Assembly: GCA_002401955.1 (NCBI GenBank)
Contig: NVUQ01000027.1
Span: 491-40,913, forward strand
DNA length: 40,423 nucleotides
Source: Flavobacteriales bacterium
Lineage (GTDB): Bacteria > Bacteroidota > Bacteroidia > Flavobacteriales_E > Vicingaceae
Direction of reading: 5' to 3'
Each line of letters begins with the position of its first letter. Position 1 is the first letter of the stretch. Under the pieces are notes generated by a model. The model did no database searches. It saw nothing but the letters and a program-made list of their open reading frames with translations, and was not told the DNA's origin. Of this stretch, positions 27,807 to 35,182 are shown in pieces. A program made the translations under genes and the position numbers.

Positions 27807-28274
27807 TCAAAAATAGTTCTCAAGAGTATGTTGGTCAGAACACCTGAAATAAGAAAATACTTTATCGTAAACAACATTATCAATCTCATCAGATAAATAT
27901 ACAGAACCATTTGAAACGGAAAGTATCGCTTCTTGATATTTCGAAGCATTTTCTCCTTTCGTTATAAATCCGAATGCTCCTGCATTAAGTATTTGAAAAA
28001 CATACTCAGCATTTACGAAAAATGAATTTCCTAAAATTTTAATTTTTGGATTTATCTTTAATATTTTCTTTGTAGCTTCAATACCATTCATATTAGGCAT
28101 GTTAATATCCATAAGCACTACGTCATAATCATGTCTTTTAACCATTTCTATAGCCTCATAACCATCAGAGGCCTCTCCTATAATTTTAATTGTTTTTGAT
28201 CTTAATAAACTTAATCTAATGCTATCTCTAATTACATCTCGATCTTCAACAATAAGTACTTTTATTTCTTTCAT
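27807..28274 (-). CDS. receiver-only response regulator
   Basis: 155 residues from the ATG at 28274 (MKEIKVLIVEDRDVIRDSI). The receiver domain is complete: acidic pocket in VEDRD (~9-13), phospho-Asp in VVLMDINMPNMNG (~53), the switch Ser in LGNSFF and the conserved Lys in FITKG (~106). This is the NarL/FixJ receiver type, but after ~125 only a short tail follows (DQHTLENYF) and no helix-turn-helix is coded before the next gene. Either it is a single-domain regulator or its output domain was lost. A nine-codon upstream extension is unlikely. Confidence 0.9.
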   Translation of the reverse strand: MKEIKVLIVEDRDVIRDSIRLSLLRSKTIKIIGEASDGYEAIEMVKRHDYDVVLMDINMPNMNGIEATKKILKINPKIKILGNSFFVNAEYVFQILNAGAFGFITKGENASKYQEAILSVSNGSVYLSDEIDNVVYDKVFSYFRCSDQHTLENYF

Positions 28275-28385
28275 AAAACAACATTTTAAAGTGTTATACA
28301 AAGAATAAAAAATATTTGTCCAGTTAAAAGAGTTTTAAAACCGATTTTTATATGGTATAACTTATGAATTAATGCTTAAGTCGTT

Positions 28386-28589
28386 TTACTTGTTTTTAGA
28401 GTATTTTGATAACTGTTTTATGCATTTTTCACAAAGACAATCGGTATAATTACCTTTTAAATTATCTAAAAATTCAGTTGACAACTTATAGTTATTACAC
28501 CAACAAGATTCACCAGAATTATAACAACGAAATTCTTCTTTACAATTTGAACATTTTTTTTGAATGATAGTTCTAATCTTATCTTTCAT
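28386..28589 (-). CDS. cysteine-rich CWC family protein
   Basis: 67 residues with nine cysteines spaced as in the CWC family: KKCSNCKEEFRCYN, the defining SCWC at ~28-31 and CLCEKCIKQL near the end. It is likely a small metal-binding (probably Zn) protein. Its function is not known. The start overlaps the end of folB by 11 bp, so it is transcribed with it. Confidence 0.85.
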   Translation of the reverse strand: MKDKIRTIIQKKCSNCKEEFRCYNSGESCWCNNYKLSTEFLDNLKGNYTDCLCEKCIKQLSKYSKNK

Positions 28590-28935
28590 GTTCTATTTGA
28601 ACTGCAACATTTTCAATATGTCCACCCAGAGGAACATTTAATTTTGAAACCTTTAATTTGATTTTTTCTACTGCGTCAAATTCTTCAAACAAAGCATCCA
28701 TAATTCGCTTAGAAACGTGCTCTAACAAATGAGACGGAATAGCCATCTGCTCATTAATTACAGTAAATACAGCTTGATAATTTACTGCATCTTCAATATT
28801 ATCGGATAAAGATGGCTTTGTAAAATCAGTATCTAATTCAACATCTACTTGAAAATTAGTGCCAATGGCTGTTTCTTCTTTAAAACAACCATGATAAGCA
28901 TAGATCTTTATTCCTTCTACAAATATTTTACCCAT
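28579..28935 (-). CDS. folB: dihydroneopterin aldolase
   Basis: 118 residues from ATG 28935 (MGKIFVEGIKIYAYHGCFKEE); a further 21 codons upstream are in frame but look like repeat sequence. Folate biosynthesis: cleaves 7,8-dihydroneopterin to the hydroxymethyl compound. The YAYHGC active-site start, the conserved Glu in the substrate pocket (ETAIGTNFQVDVEL), the NYQAVF and LLEHVSKRI segments and the C-terminal GGHIENVAVQI strand fit FolB. Normal length. Followed by the CWC gene. Confidence 0.95.
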   Translation of the reverse strand: MGKIFVEGIKIYAYHGCFKEETAIGTNFQVDVELDTDFTKPSLSDNIEDAVNYQAVFTVINEQMAIPSHLLEHVSKRIMDALFEEFDAVEKIKLKVSKLNVPLGGHIENVAVQIEHER

Positions 28936-28942
28936 AATACTT

Positions 28943-29027
28943 AGTTTATAAAGTAACAAGTTTATAAAGTTAAAAGAGTAAGTAATCATAAAGAGCATTA
29001 CTTTTTACTTTCGACTTTACAAACTTT
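28943..29027. repeat. strand-switching heptad repeat, inverted, glnS-folB spacer
   Basis: AGTTTATAAAGT occurs twice (28943-28954, 28959-28970). The arm 28958-28986 is matched inversely, at about 24 of 29 positions, by 28997-29026, where ACTTT cores recur at 29000, 29007, 29014 and 29023 (7, 7 and 9 bp apart). The loop is 10 nt. Confidence 0.6.
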
Positions 29028-29032
29028 CTAAC

Positions 29033-30718
29033 TCACTTCTTCTTAGCCCAAAAATCTTTTAAAGTAGCGGTTCTGTTAAAAATTAAGTTCTCCGAAGTAG
29101 AATCATCATCTACACAAAAATAACCCAAACGTTGAAATTGATAACGCTCTTGTGGTTTTGCATCTTTCAGAACCATCTCTATTTTACAATCTTTTAAAAC
29201 AGAAAGAGAATCTTTATTAATAAATTCTTTAAAGTCTACTTCTTTATCTCCATCAGGGTTTTCAACTGTAAACAACCTATCGTAAACATTTACTTGTGCC
29301 GAAATATTGTGAGAAGCCGAAACCCAATGTAATGTTCCTTTTACTTTTCGTTTACTTTCTTCTGATCCACTTCCACTCTTACTTTTTTTATCATAAGTAC
29401 ATCTTACCTCAACAATATTCCCTTCAGCATCTTTTACAACTTCTTCACCATTAATAATATAACCGTGCTTTAATCTAACTTCTTTTCCTATTCCTAATTT
29501 AAAAACCTTTCTAGGGCACTCTTCTAAGAAATCTCCTCTTTCGATGTAAATTTCTCTTGAAAAAATCATTTCTCTTTTTCCTGCATTTTCATCTTCAGGA
29601 TTATTATCGGCCATTACAACTTCTGTTTCTCCTTCTGGATAATTGGTAATTACCAATTTTAAAGGTTCTAAAACAGCCATTATTCGATTAGTTGTCTTGT
29701 TTAAATCTGTGCGAATACAAGATTCCAACAACGCAAAATCAATCATTTGCTCTCTTTTAGAAACTCCTACTGTATCTATAAATTTTCTAATGGCTCCAGG
29801 AGTGTAGCCTCTTCTTCTTAATCCAGAAATGGTAGGCATTCGTGGATCATCCCAACCATTTACCAAATTCTCTTCTACCAACTGCATAAGTTTTCGCTTA
29901 CTCATTACAGTATAGTTCAGGTTTAATCGAGAAAACTCTCTTTGTTTAGGTCTCAAATTCTCACTATGAACTTGATCTAAAAACCAATCATACAATTCTC
30001 TATGTGGTTTAAACTCTAATGAGCACAACGAATGGGAAATTTGTTCTACATAATCCGATTCACCATGTGTCCAATCATACATTGGGTAAACACACCAATC
30101 ATCTCCAGTTCTATGATGAGCTTTATGCATAACACGATACATAATAGGATCCCTCATTAGCATATTGGTATGAGTCATATCAATTTTGGCTCTTAAAATA
30201 TGCTCCCCTTCTTTAAATTCACCTTGTTTCATTTTATTGAACAAGTCTAAATTTTCTTCTACACTTCTATTTCTAAATGGGCTATTTACTCCTGGTTTTG
30301 TTGGGGTTCCTTTTTGTGTAGCCATATCCTCAGACGATTGAGAATCGATATAAGCTTTTCCATTTTCAATTAACAAAACAGCCCAATTATACAATTGTTG
30401 AAAATAATCTGAAGAGTAACATTCCTCATCCCATTTATAACCCAACCAAGTTACATCATGCTTAATAGCATCTACATATTCTTGTTCTTCTTTTGAAGGG
30501 TTGGTATCATCAAATCTCAAATTAACAGGAGCATTATACCTTTCTCCTAATCCAAAGTTTAAACAAATTGCTTTTGCATGACCAATATGTAAATATCCGT
30601 TTGGTTCTGGGGGAAATCTAAACTTTAAGCTATCTGATAAATAACCTTCTTTTAAATCCTCTTCAACTATTTGTTCAATAAAATTGAGTGCTTTTTTTTC
30701 TTCTTCTACGTTTTCCAT
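29033..30718 (-). CDS. glnS: glutaminyl-tRNA synthetase
   Basis: 561 residues from ATG 30718 (MENVEEEKKALNFIEQIVEEDLKEG). The frame is open 28 codons further, but that extension is repeat sequence. Class I motifs are intact: PNGYLHIGHAK (~40-50) and VMSKRKL (~270); two beta-barrel anticodon domains follow. It charges tRNA-Gln directly, so this organism probably does not need the Glu-tRNA amidotransferase route for Gln. It lies downstream of gltX. Confidence 0.97.
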   Translation of the reverse strand: MENVEEEKKALNFIEQIVEEDLKEGYLSDSLKFRFPPEPNGYLHIGHAKAICLNFGLGERYNAPVNLRFDDTNPSKEEQEYVDAIKHDVTWLGYKWDEECYSSDYFQQLYNWAVLLIENGKAYIDSQSSEDMATQKGTPTKPGVNSPFRNRSVEENLDLFNKMKQGEFKEGEHILRAKIDMTHTNMLMRDPIMYRVMHKAHHRTGDDWCVYPMYDWTHGESDYVEQISHSLCSLEFKPHRELYDWFLDQVHSENLRPKQREFSRLNLNYTVMSKRKLMQLVEENLVNGWDDPRMPTISGLRRRGYTPGAIRKFIDTVGVSKREQMIDFALLESCIRTDLNKTTNRIMAVLEPLKLVITNYPEGETEVVMADNNPEDENAGKREMIFSREIYIERGDFLEECPRKVFKLGIGKEVRLKHGYIINGEEVVKDAEGNIVEVRCTYDKKSKSGSGSEESKRKVKGTLHWVSASHNISAQVNVYDRLFTVENPDGDKEVDFKEFINKDSLSVLKDCKIEMVLKDAKPQERYQFQRLGYFCVDDDSTSENLIFNRTATLKDFWAKKK

Positions 30719-30745
30719 TTCTATACCTAATGTTATAACTAAAAA

Positions 30746-30860
30746 TTTAACCGCAGAGATAACAAAGTTTACGCTAAGAACGCTAAAACTTATTTTCTTC
30801 AAAAATTCAAGAAAGGAAGCTTCTTTTCTTTGCGAATTTCTTGAAATTCTTTGCGGTTAG
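30746..30860. repeat. inverted-repeat element between gltX and glnS
   Basis: AACCGCAGAG (30749-30758) and CTTTGCGGTT (30849-30858) match inversely at 9 of 10 positions. Between them are segments such as CGCTAAGAACGCT (30773-30785) and CTTTGCGAATTTC, typical of the dispersed CTTTGCG/CGCTAAG repeats of many bacterial genomes. It spans most of the 30719-30865 spacer. Confidence 0.6.
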
Positions 30861-30865
30861 ATTTC

Positions 30866-32395
30866 TTAAACCACTTCTTCTTTTTTAATGTTTTTTATCC
30901 CGGCATTCAATCTTGCAATAGATTCCTCTTTTCCAATCAATTCCATAATATCAAACAAAGAAGGACCTCCCCCTTCTCCGGTAATTGATAATCGAATTGC
31001 AATCATAGGTTTTCCGAAACCTAATTCTTTTTCTTCAACAAAAGTTTTAAAAGCAATTTCTAATGCTTCACTTTTAAACTCAGTATTCGAAAAAACAGTA
31101 ATTAACTCTTCTACTATTTGAGCAGAATCATCTTTCCATTTTTTCTTTACCATTTTAGCATCGTAAGTTGTTGGTGCTTCAAAAAAGTATTTTCCTTTTA
31201 CTAAAATTTCATTTGTAAATGATACTCTTTCTTTCATTAACCCACAAACTCCAGCTAATAAACCATCAGAAACATCTCCTGCTAAAGGCTTAATTAATCC
31301 AGCTAATTCTTCGTTTGATTTCGCTCTTAAGTATTGCTCGTTAAACCACTTTGTTTTGTCAGGATCAAACTTTGCTCCTGATTTACCAACACGTTCTAAA
31401 GAGAATTCTTGAACTAATTCTTCTAAAGAAAAAAGTTCTTGTTCTGTTCCAGGGTTCCACCCCAAAAAAGCTAACATATTAATATGTGCTTCTGAAAAAT
31501 AATCACTTTCTCTATATCCTGATGCAACTTCTCCTTCTGGAGATTTCCATTCAATCGGGAAAACTGGAAATCCCCCAGCATCGCCATCTCTTTTACTCAA
31601 TTTTCCGTTTCCGTTTGGTTTTAAGATTAATGGTAAATGTGCAAATTCTGGCATTTCATTTTCCCAACCTAAATATTGATACAACAACACATGTAAAGGT
31701 CCGGATGGCAACCACTCTTCACCTCTAATTACATGGGTGATTTTCATCAAATAATCATCTACCACATTTGCCATATGATAAGTTGGCATTCCATCAGATT
31801 TAAACAATACTTTATCATCTAAATTAGATGAATCTACAGTTACCCAACCTCTAATAATATCTTTAAACTTAACTTCTTCGTTAGCCTGAATCTTAACACG
31901 TACAACATAAGGTTCTCCAGTATCTATTTTTTGCTGAACTTCTTCTGCTGATAAAGTCAAAGAGTTTATCATTGATTTACGTGAAGCAGCATCATATTGT
32001 TGAGAATGACCTCCAGCAGCTTTTAATCTTTCGCGCATTTCATCCAACTCTTCTGGTGTATCGAAAGCGTAATAAGCTTTTCCTGCCTCCAATAATTGAT
32101 CAACATACTTTTTATACGTTCCTTCAGCTTTTCTTTCTGATTGTCGGTAAGGACCAAAATCACCACCAACTCCAACACCTTCTGTAGGAGTTATTCCACA
32201 CCATTTTAGAGCTTCTAAAATATATTCCTCAGCACCTTTAACATATCTTGTTTGATCAGTATCTTCTACACGCAATAAAAAATCACCTCCATTCTTTTTC
32301 GCAAACAAATAATTATATAATGCTGTTCTTACTCCACCTATATGTAATGGTCCTGTCGGACTCGGTGCAAATCGTACTCTAACTTTTCTTTCCAT
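30866..32395 (-). CDS. gltX: glutamyl-tRNA synthetase
   Basis: 509 residues. Class I motifs: PSPTGPLHIGGVRTALYNYL (~12-31, HIGH equivalent) and KLSKRDG (~265-271, KMSKS). The RGEEWLPSGPLHVLLYQ tRNA/ATP segment and an alpha-helical anticodon domain follow. It charges tRNA-Glu, and Glu-tRNA is also the precursor of heme through the C5 route, linking it to the hem genes of this window. A promoter box and two leader hairpins lie upstream. Confidence 0.98.
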   Translation of the reverse strand: MERKVRVRFAPSPTGPLHIGGVRTALYNYLFAKKNGGDFLLRVEDTDQTRYVKGAEEYILEALKWCGITPTEGVGVGGDFGPYRQSERKAEGTYKKYVDQLLEAGKAYYAFDTPEELDEMRERLKAAGGHSQQYDAASRKSMINSLTLSAEEVQQKIDTGEPYVVRVKIQANEEVKFKDIIRGWVTVDSSNLDDKVLFKSDGMPTYHMANVVDDYLMKITHVIRGEEWLPSGPLHVLLYQYLGWENEMPEFAHLPLILKPNGNGKLSKRDGDAGGFPVFPIEWKSPEGEVASGYRESDYFSEAHINMLAFLGWNPGTEQELFSLEELVQEFSLERVGKSGAKFDPDKTKWFNEQYLRAKSNEELAGLIKPLAGDVSDGLLAGVCGLMKERVSFTNEILVKGKYFFEAPTTYDAKMVKKKWKDDSAQIVEELITVFSNTEFKSEALEIAFKTFVEEKELGFGKPMIAIRLSITGEGGGPSLFDIMELIGKEESIARLNAGIKNIKKEEVV

Positions 32396-32408
32396 GTTAT
32401 TTCTTTAG

Positions 32409-32456
32409 ATCCCGTTTTTCAATGGGATTAGTTCAATTTGCTATATCAAGATATAG
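32409..32456 (-). promoter_or_regulatory. two hairpins in the gltX leader
   Basis: CTATATC-AA-GATATAG (32441-32456) and ATCCC paired with GGGAT (32409-32428) lie between the candidate promoter and the gltX start. They could be folded leader structures; no T-box-like or riboswitch core was recognised. Confidence 0.3.
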
Positions 32457-32476
32457 AATTTCACTAAATTAGTTTG

Positions 32477-32484
32477 CAAAGGTA
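32477..32484 (-). promoter_or_regulatory. candidate -7 box for gltX
   Basis: The minus strand has TACCTTTG followed by C, an exact match to TAnnTTTG. It would give a ~75-nt leader. Confidence 0.4.
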
Positions 32485-32501
32485 ATTTATTCAAAGCCAA
32501 A

Positions 32502-32537
32502 AAAAAAGCTTCTTAAATTTCTCTAAGAAGCTTTTTT
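32502..32537 (-). terminator. rho-independent terminator of the PKD/T9SS gene
   Basis: 14-bp perfect stem (32502-32515 with 32524-32537), 8-nt loop and a T-run read from the minus strand, 18 bp beyond the stop of the upstream minus-strand gene. Confidence 0.85.
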
Positions 32538-32554
32538 AATATTATTAAATATAG

Positions 32555-34009
32555 TTATTTATTCACTACTATTCTTTTGGTAAAAACTCGTTCTCCTTTA
32601 AAATCTATAGACACAAAATAAATACCTGACTCCATTTCTTCTGTAGATACTTTTACTTTATCTTGATGCTCTACTTCAACTGATTTTAGTTCTTGTCCAA
32701 CCACATCTGTTATAACAATTTCTCCTCCGTAATAGTTATTAGGAACTGTAATATTAAAATATTTAGTTGCCGGAATAGGATAAATTTTAACATAATCAGC
32801 TGCATCAAAATCATCCACATCTAACACAAACGAAACCACCTTACAAACTGAATCAACATTACACCCATTAGAATCTGTAACGGTTAAGCATACTGTAAAA
32901 TTATTAGATGACACATATGTGTGGGTTGGGTTTTGATTAATATCTAAAGGTGAAGTATCTCCAAAATCCCAAGAATAAGTATTTGCAGCTGTTGAAGTAC
33001 TAGTAAACTGATAATTACCTCCACCTAAATGAACAAATGAAAAATCTGCAATAGCTGTATCGTTAACAAGCACCACTTCTTGAGCAGAATCAACACAGTT
33101 AGCCGTATACCCATAACGTGTTGCCATTACTTGGGTATTATACAAAAATTCTGTTGAATATGTATGTGTATAATTTGTATCGAAAGGAGTAACAATATTC
33201 ATATTATCTAAATCTAATGAATAAGAATTAGAGGCAGTATAAAACATAGTATCAATACTCGCTAAAGTTGTATTTGTAAATTTTACAGACTCACCCAAAC
33301 AAATTGTATCTGTATCTACAGTATAAGCTGTAGTAAAAGTTTCTTCAAAAATTGGTGACAACAACATGTCAGAATCCCATGCTCCTCCCCAATCATAATA
33401 ACAATTATACCAAATTCCTAAATAGTTTGCCCAAGACAAGCTTTCTCCAAGACCATCTGCATAACCATTATAACCATAATAGGGAAGAGTTGGGGGTAAT
33501 GCTGTTGTATCCAATTCCAAAACAAGTACAAAAGAATCTGTAACGGCTACTGGAGATGAAAACATTAATGGTTGATCCCGAAAAGAAACATCAAACACAT
33601 CCACGGTATCAGTATGTATTAGCAAATCAGGAGCATTTGGATAATTTGTGTTTATATTAAAAAGTTGATGTACACTTGCTATTAAACGTATAGGGTTTGT
33701 ATTTCCTGCTGTATTATCAAAATCCAACAAAATATAAGCATTAAACCCGTGTATTATTCCGCTTCCAGAAAAATGATATGCTTGAGAATAAGCAGAAATC
33801 CCATTAAAACTTAAACTATCTAACTCTACTAAATTGGTTAATTTTGAATCAGGATAACGAATGGTATCAATACATGTTGATGTTTTAAAACTACTTATAG
33901 CATTATTATATGGAACAGCTATTGAAGCTCTTTGAGACAAACTCCCTTGCCCACTAACAAATAACATCCCGATAAAAAATGATAAAATAACAGTACATGT
34001 TTTTTTCAT
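32555..34009 (-). CDS. T9SS-secreted PKD-domain protein
   Basis: 484 residues from ATG 34009, giving a signal peptide (MKKTCTVILSFFIGMLFVSG); an in-frame extension of 19 codons is less likely. The N-terminal ~200 residues are beta-rich with a repeat of Asp/Thr-rich strands. A PKD domain covers ~315-390 (ADFSFVHLGGGNYQFTS, YSWDFGD, HTY). The last ~75 residues are a type A T9SS sorting domain (VKIYPIPATKYFNI, DVVGQELKSVEV, GIYFVSIDFKG). Probably a cell-surface adhesin or enzyme without a recognised catalytic part. Confidence 0.88.
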   Translation of the reverse strand: MKKTCTVILSFFIGMLFVSGQGSLSQRASIAVPYNNAISSFKTSTCIDTIRYPDSKLTNLVELDSLSFNGISAYSQAYHFSGSGIIHGFNAYILLDFDNTAGNTNPIRLIASVHQLFNINTNYPNAPDLLIHTDTVDVFDVSFRDQPLMFSSPVAVTDSFVLVLELDTTALPPTLPYYGYNGYADGLGESLSWANYLGIWYNCYYDWGGAWDSDMLLSPIFEETFTTAYTVDTDTICLGESVKFTNTTLASIDTMFYTASNSYSLDLDNMNIVTPFDTNYTHTYSTEFLYNTQVMATRYGYTANCVDSAQEVVLVNDTAIADFSFVHLGGGNYQFTSTSTAANTYSWDFGDTSPLDINQNPTHTYVSSNNFTVCLTVTDSNGCNVDSVCKVVSFVLDVDDFDAADYVKIYPIPATKYFNITVPNNYYGGEIVITDVVGQELKSVEVEHQDKVKVSTEEMESGIYFVSIDFKGERVFTKRIVVNK

Positions 34010-34080
34010 ACTTGATTGTTTTTTAATTAAAAATAATAATACGTTAAAAAATGAAAAAAGTTTCAAAAAAGGCTATTTCA

Positions 34081-34716
34081 TTAAGTTGTTAGATCCTCTT
34101 TCTCTTTAGGGAAAAACTTTTTATTGAATAAAAAGACGATTCCTATTCCAAATGAAATAGACATGTCTGCGATGTTAAAAACAGGAGGAAAAACTTCTCC
34201 TCCTCCAATAGAAGGAACCCATTCTGGCCAATATGCCCTAAAATACAACATATCTACAACTTTGCCTTGAAGAAAAGGTGCATATCCACCTTCGTCAGGC
34301 ATAAAGCTAGCTATTTGGCTATAACTTTCATTAAATATTACTCCATAAAAAGCACTGTCTAAAATATTACCAATTGCTCCTGCAAAAATTAATGCTACAC
34401 TAACTTTTAAGCCTTTATGGGCATTTTTAGGAAGCACTTTAAACAAGTAATAACCTATTCCTGTTATAGCAACAATACGAAATAAACTTAAAATAATTTT
34501 TGCCGTTTCAGGAGAGAGGAAGGGGATTTGCCATCCAAAAGCCATCCCTGGATTTTCTATAAAATGAAGAAAAAACCAATCTCCAATAATTGGGATTCCT
34601 GCTTCTTTTGAAAATACCATATTGGTTTTTACCCAAATCTTAAGCCATTGATCGGCCAATAGAACAAGGAATGTTACAACTATTGGTTTAGAAATTATCG
34701 AAAGAAATTTATTCAT
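34081..34716 (-). CDS. lspA: lipoprotein signal peptidase (signal peptidase II)
   Basis: 211 residues with four membrane spans. Motifs: ADQWLKIWVKTNM near the N-terminus, NPGMAFGW (~55-62), the catalytic Asp in GNILDSAFYG (D120) and the second in PVFNIADMSISFGI (D184). It cleaves prolipoproteins such as the DUF4920 and amidohydrolase proteins here. A longer periplasmic loop (~130-178) than in E. coli is usual for Bacteroidota. Downstream of ileS and the DksA-like gene. Confidence 0.96.
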   Translation of the reverse strand: MNKFLSIISKPIVVTFLVLLADQWLKIWVKTNMVFSKEAGIPIIGDWFFLHFIENPGMAFGWQIPFLSPETAKIILSLFRIVAITGIGYYLFKVLPKNAHKGLKVSVALIFAGAIGNILDSAFYGVIFNESYSQIASFMPDEGGYAPFLQGKVVDMLYFRAYWPEWVPSIGGGEVFPPVFNIADMSISFGIGIVFLFNKKFFPKEKEDLTT

Positions 34717-34722
34717 TGAAAT

Positions 34723-34785
34723 GATTACAAATTAAAAATTGGAGATTAAATCAATTCTTAATCTCCAATTTCTAATCAATTTTAT
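34723..34785. repeat. heptad-built inverted repeat, DksA-like-lspA spacer
   Basis: Heptads GATTACA, AATTAAA, AATTGGA, GATTAAA, then TCAATTC, TTAATCT, CCAATTT, CTAATCA: the units switch strand in the middle. The 14-bp arms 34736-34749 and 34758-34771 pair perfectly around an 8-nt loop, so it could also act as a terminator or attenuator. Confidence 0.6.
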
Positions 34786-34795
34786 ACTGAAAAAC

Positions 34796-35170
34796 TTAGT
34801 TCTGAGCTTGCTTCGCTTCAATACTTAATGTTGCATGAGGTACAGCCATTAACCTTTCTTTTTGGATTAATTTTCCTGTTATTCTACACACTCCATAAGA
34901 TTTGTTAGAAATTCTAATCAACGCATTTTCTAAATGTTTTAAGAATTTTTCTTGTCTTCCTGCCAATTGAGCAACTTCTTCTCTAGAAAGTGTTGCTGCA
35001 CCCTCTTCCATCATTTTAAATGAATGTGCTGTATCATCAGTTCCGTTATCATCTGCATGAGACAATGAACCTCTTAGCCCATCTAAATCTTTTTGCGCCA
35101 TTTCTATTTTACCATCGATAATTGCTTTAAACTCTGCTAAATCATTATCTGAATATCTTGTATCTGCCAT
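34796..35170 (-). CDS. TraR/DksA-family protein lacking zinc cysteines
   Basis: 124 residues. A coiled-coil-like N-terminal helix pair (ADTRYSDNDLAEFKAIIDGKIEMAQKDLDGL, EEGAATLSREEVAQLAGRQEKFLKHLENAL) is followed by ISNKSYGVCRITGKLIQKERLMAVPHATLSIEAK, which matches the DksA/TraR zinc-finger segment but keeps only one of the four cysteines. Family members bind the secondary channel of RNA polymerase and, with ppGpp, adjust transcription. This Bacteroidota form may not bind zinc. Between ileS and lspA. Confidence 0.88.
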   Translation of the reverse strand: MADTRYSDNDLAEFKAIIDGKIEMAQKDLDGLRGSLSHADDNGTDDTAHSFKMMEEGAATLSREEVAQLAGRQEKFLKHLENALIRISNKSYGVCRITGKLIQKERLMAVPHATLSIEAKQAQN

Positions 35171-35182
35171 TTTTCTTATATT

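Noticed and set aside
30719-30802. N-terminal extension of glnS
   Set aside because: It translates a dispersed repeat; GlnRS proteins normally start near MENVEEE-like sequence at 30718.
32409-32456. T-box or amino-acid riboswitch controlling gltX
   Set aside because: Only two simple hairpins are visible; no T-box bulge or known riboswitch core could be recognised.
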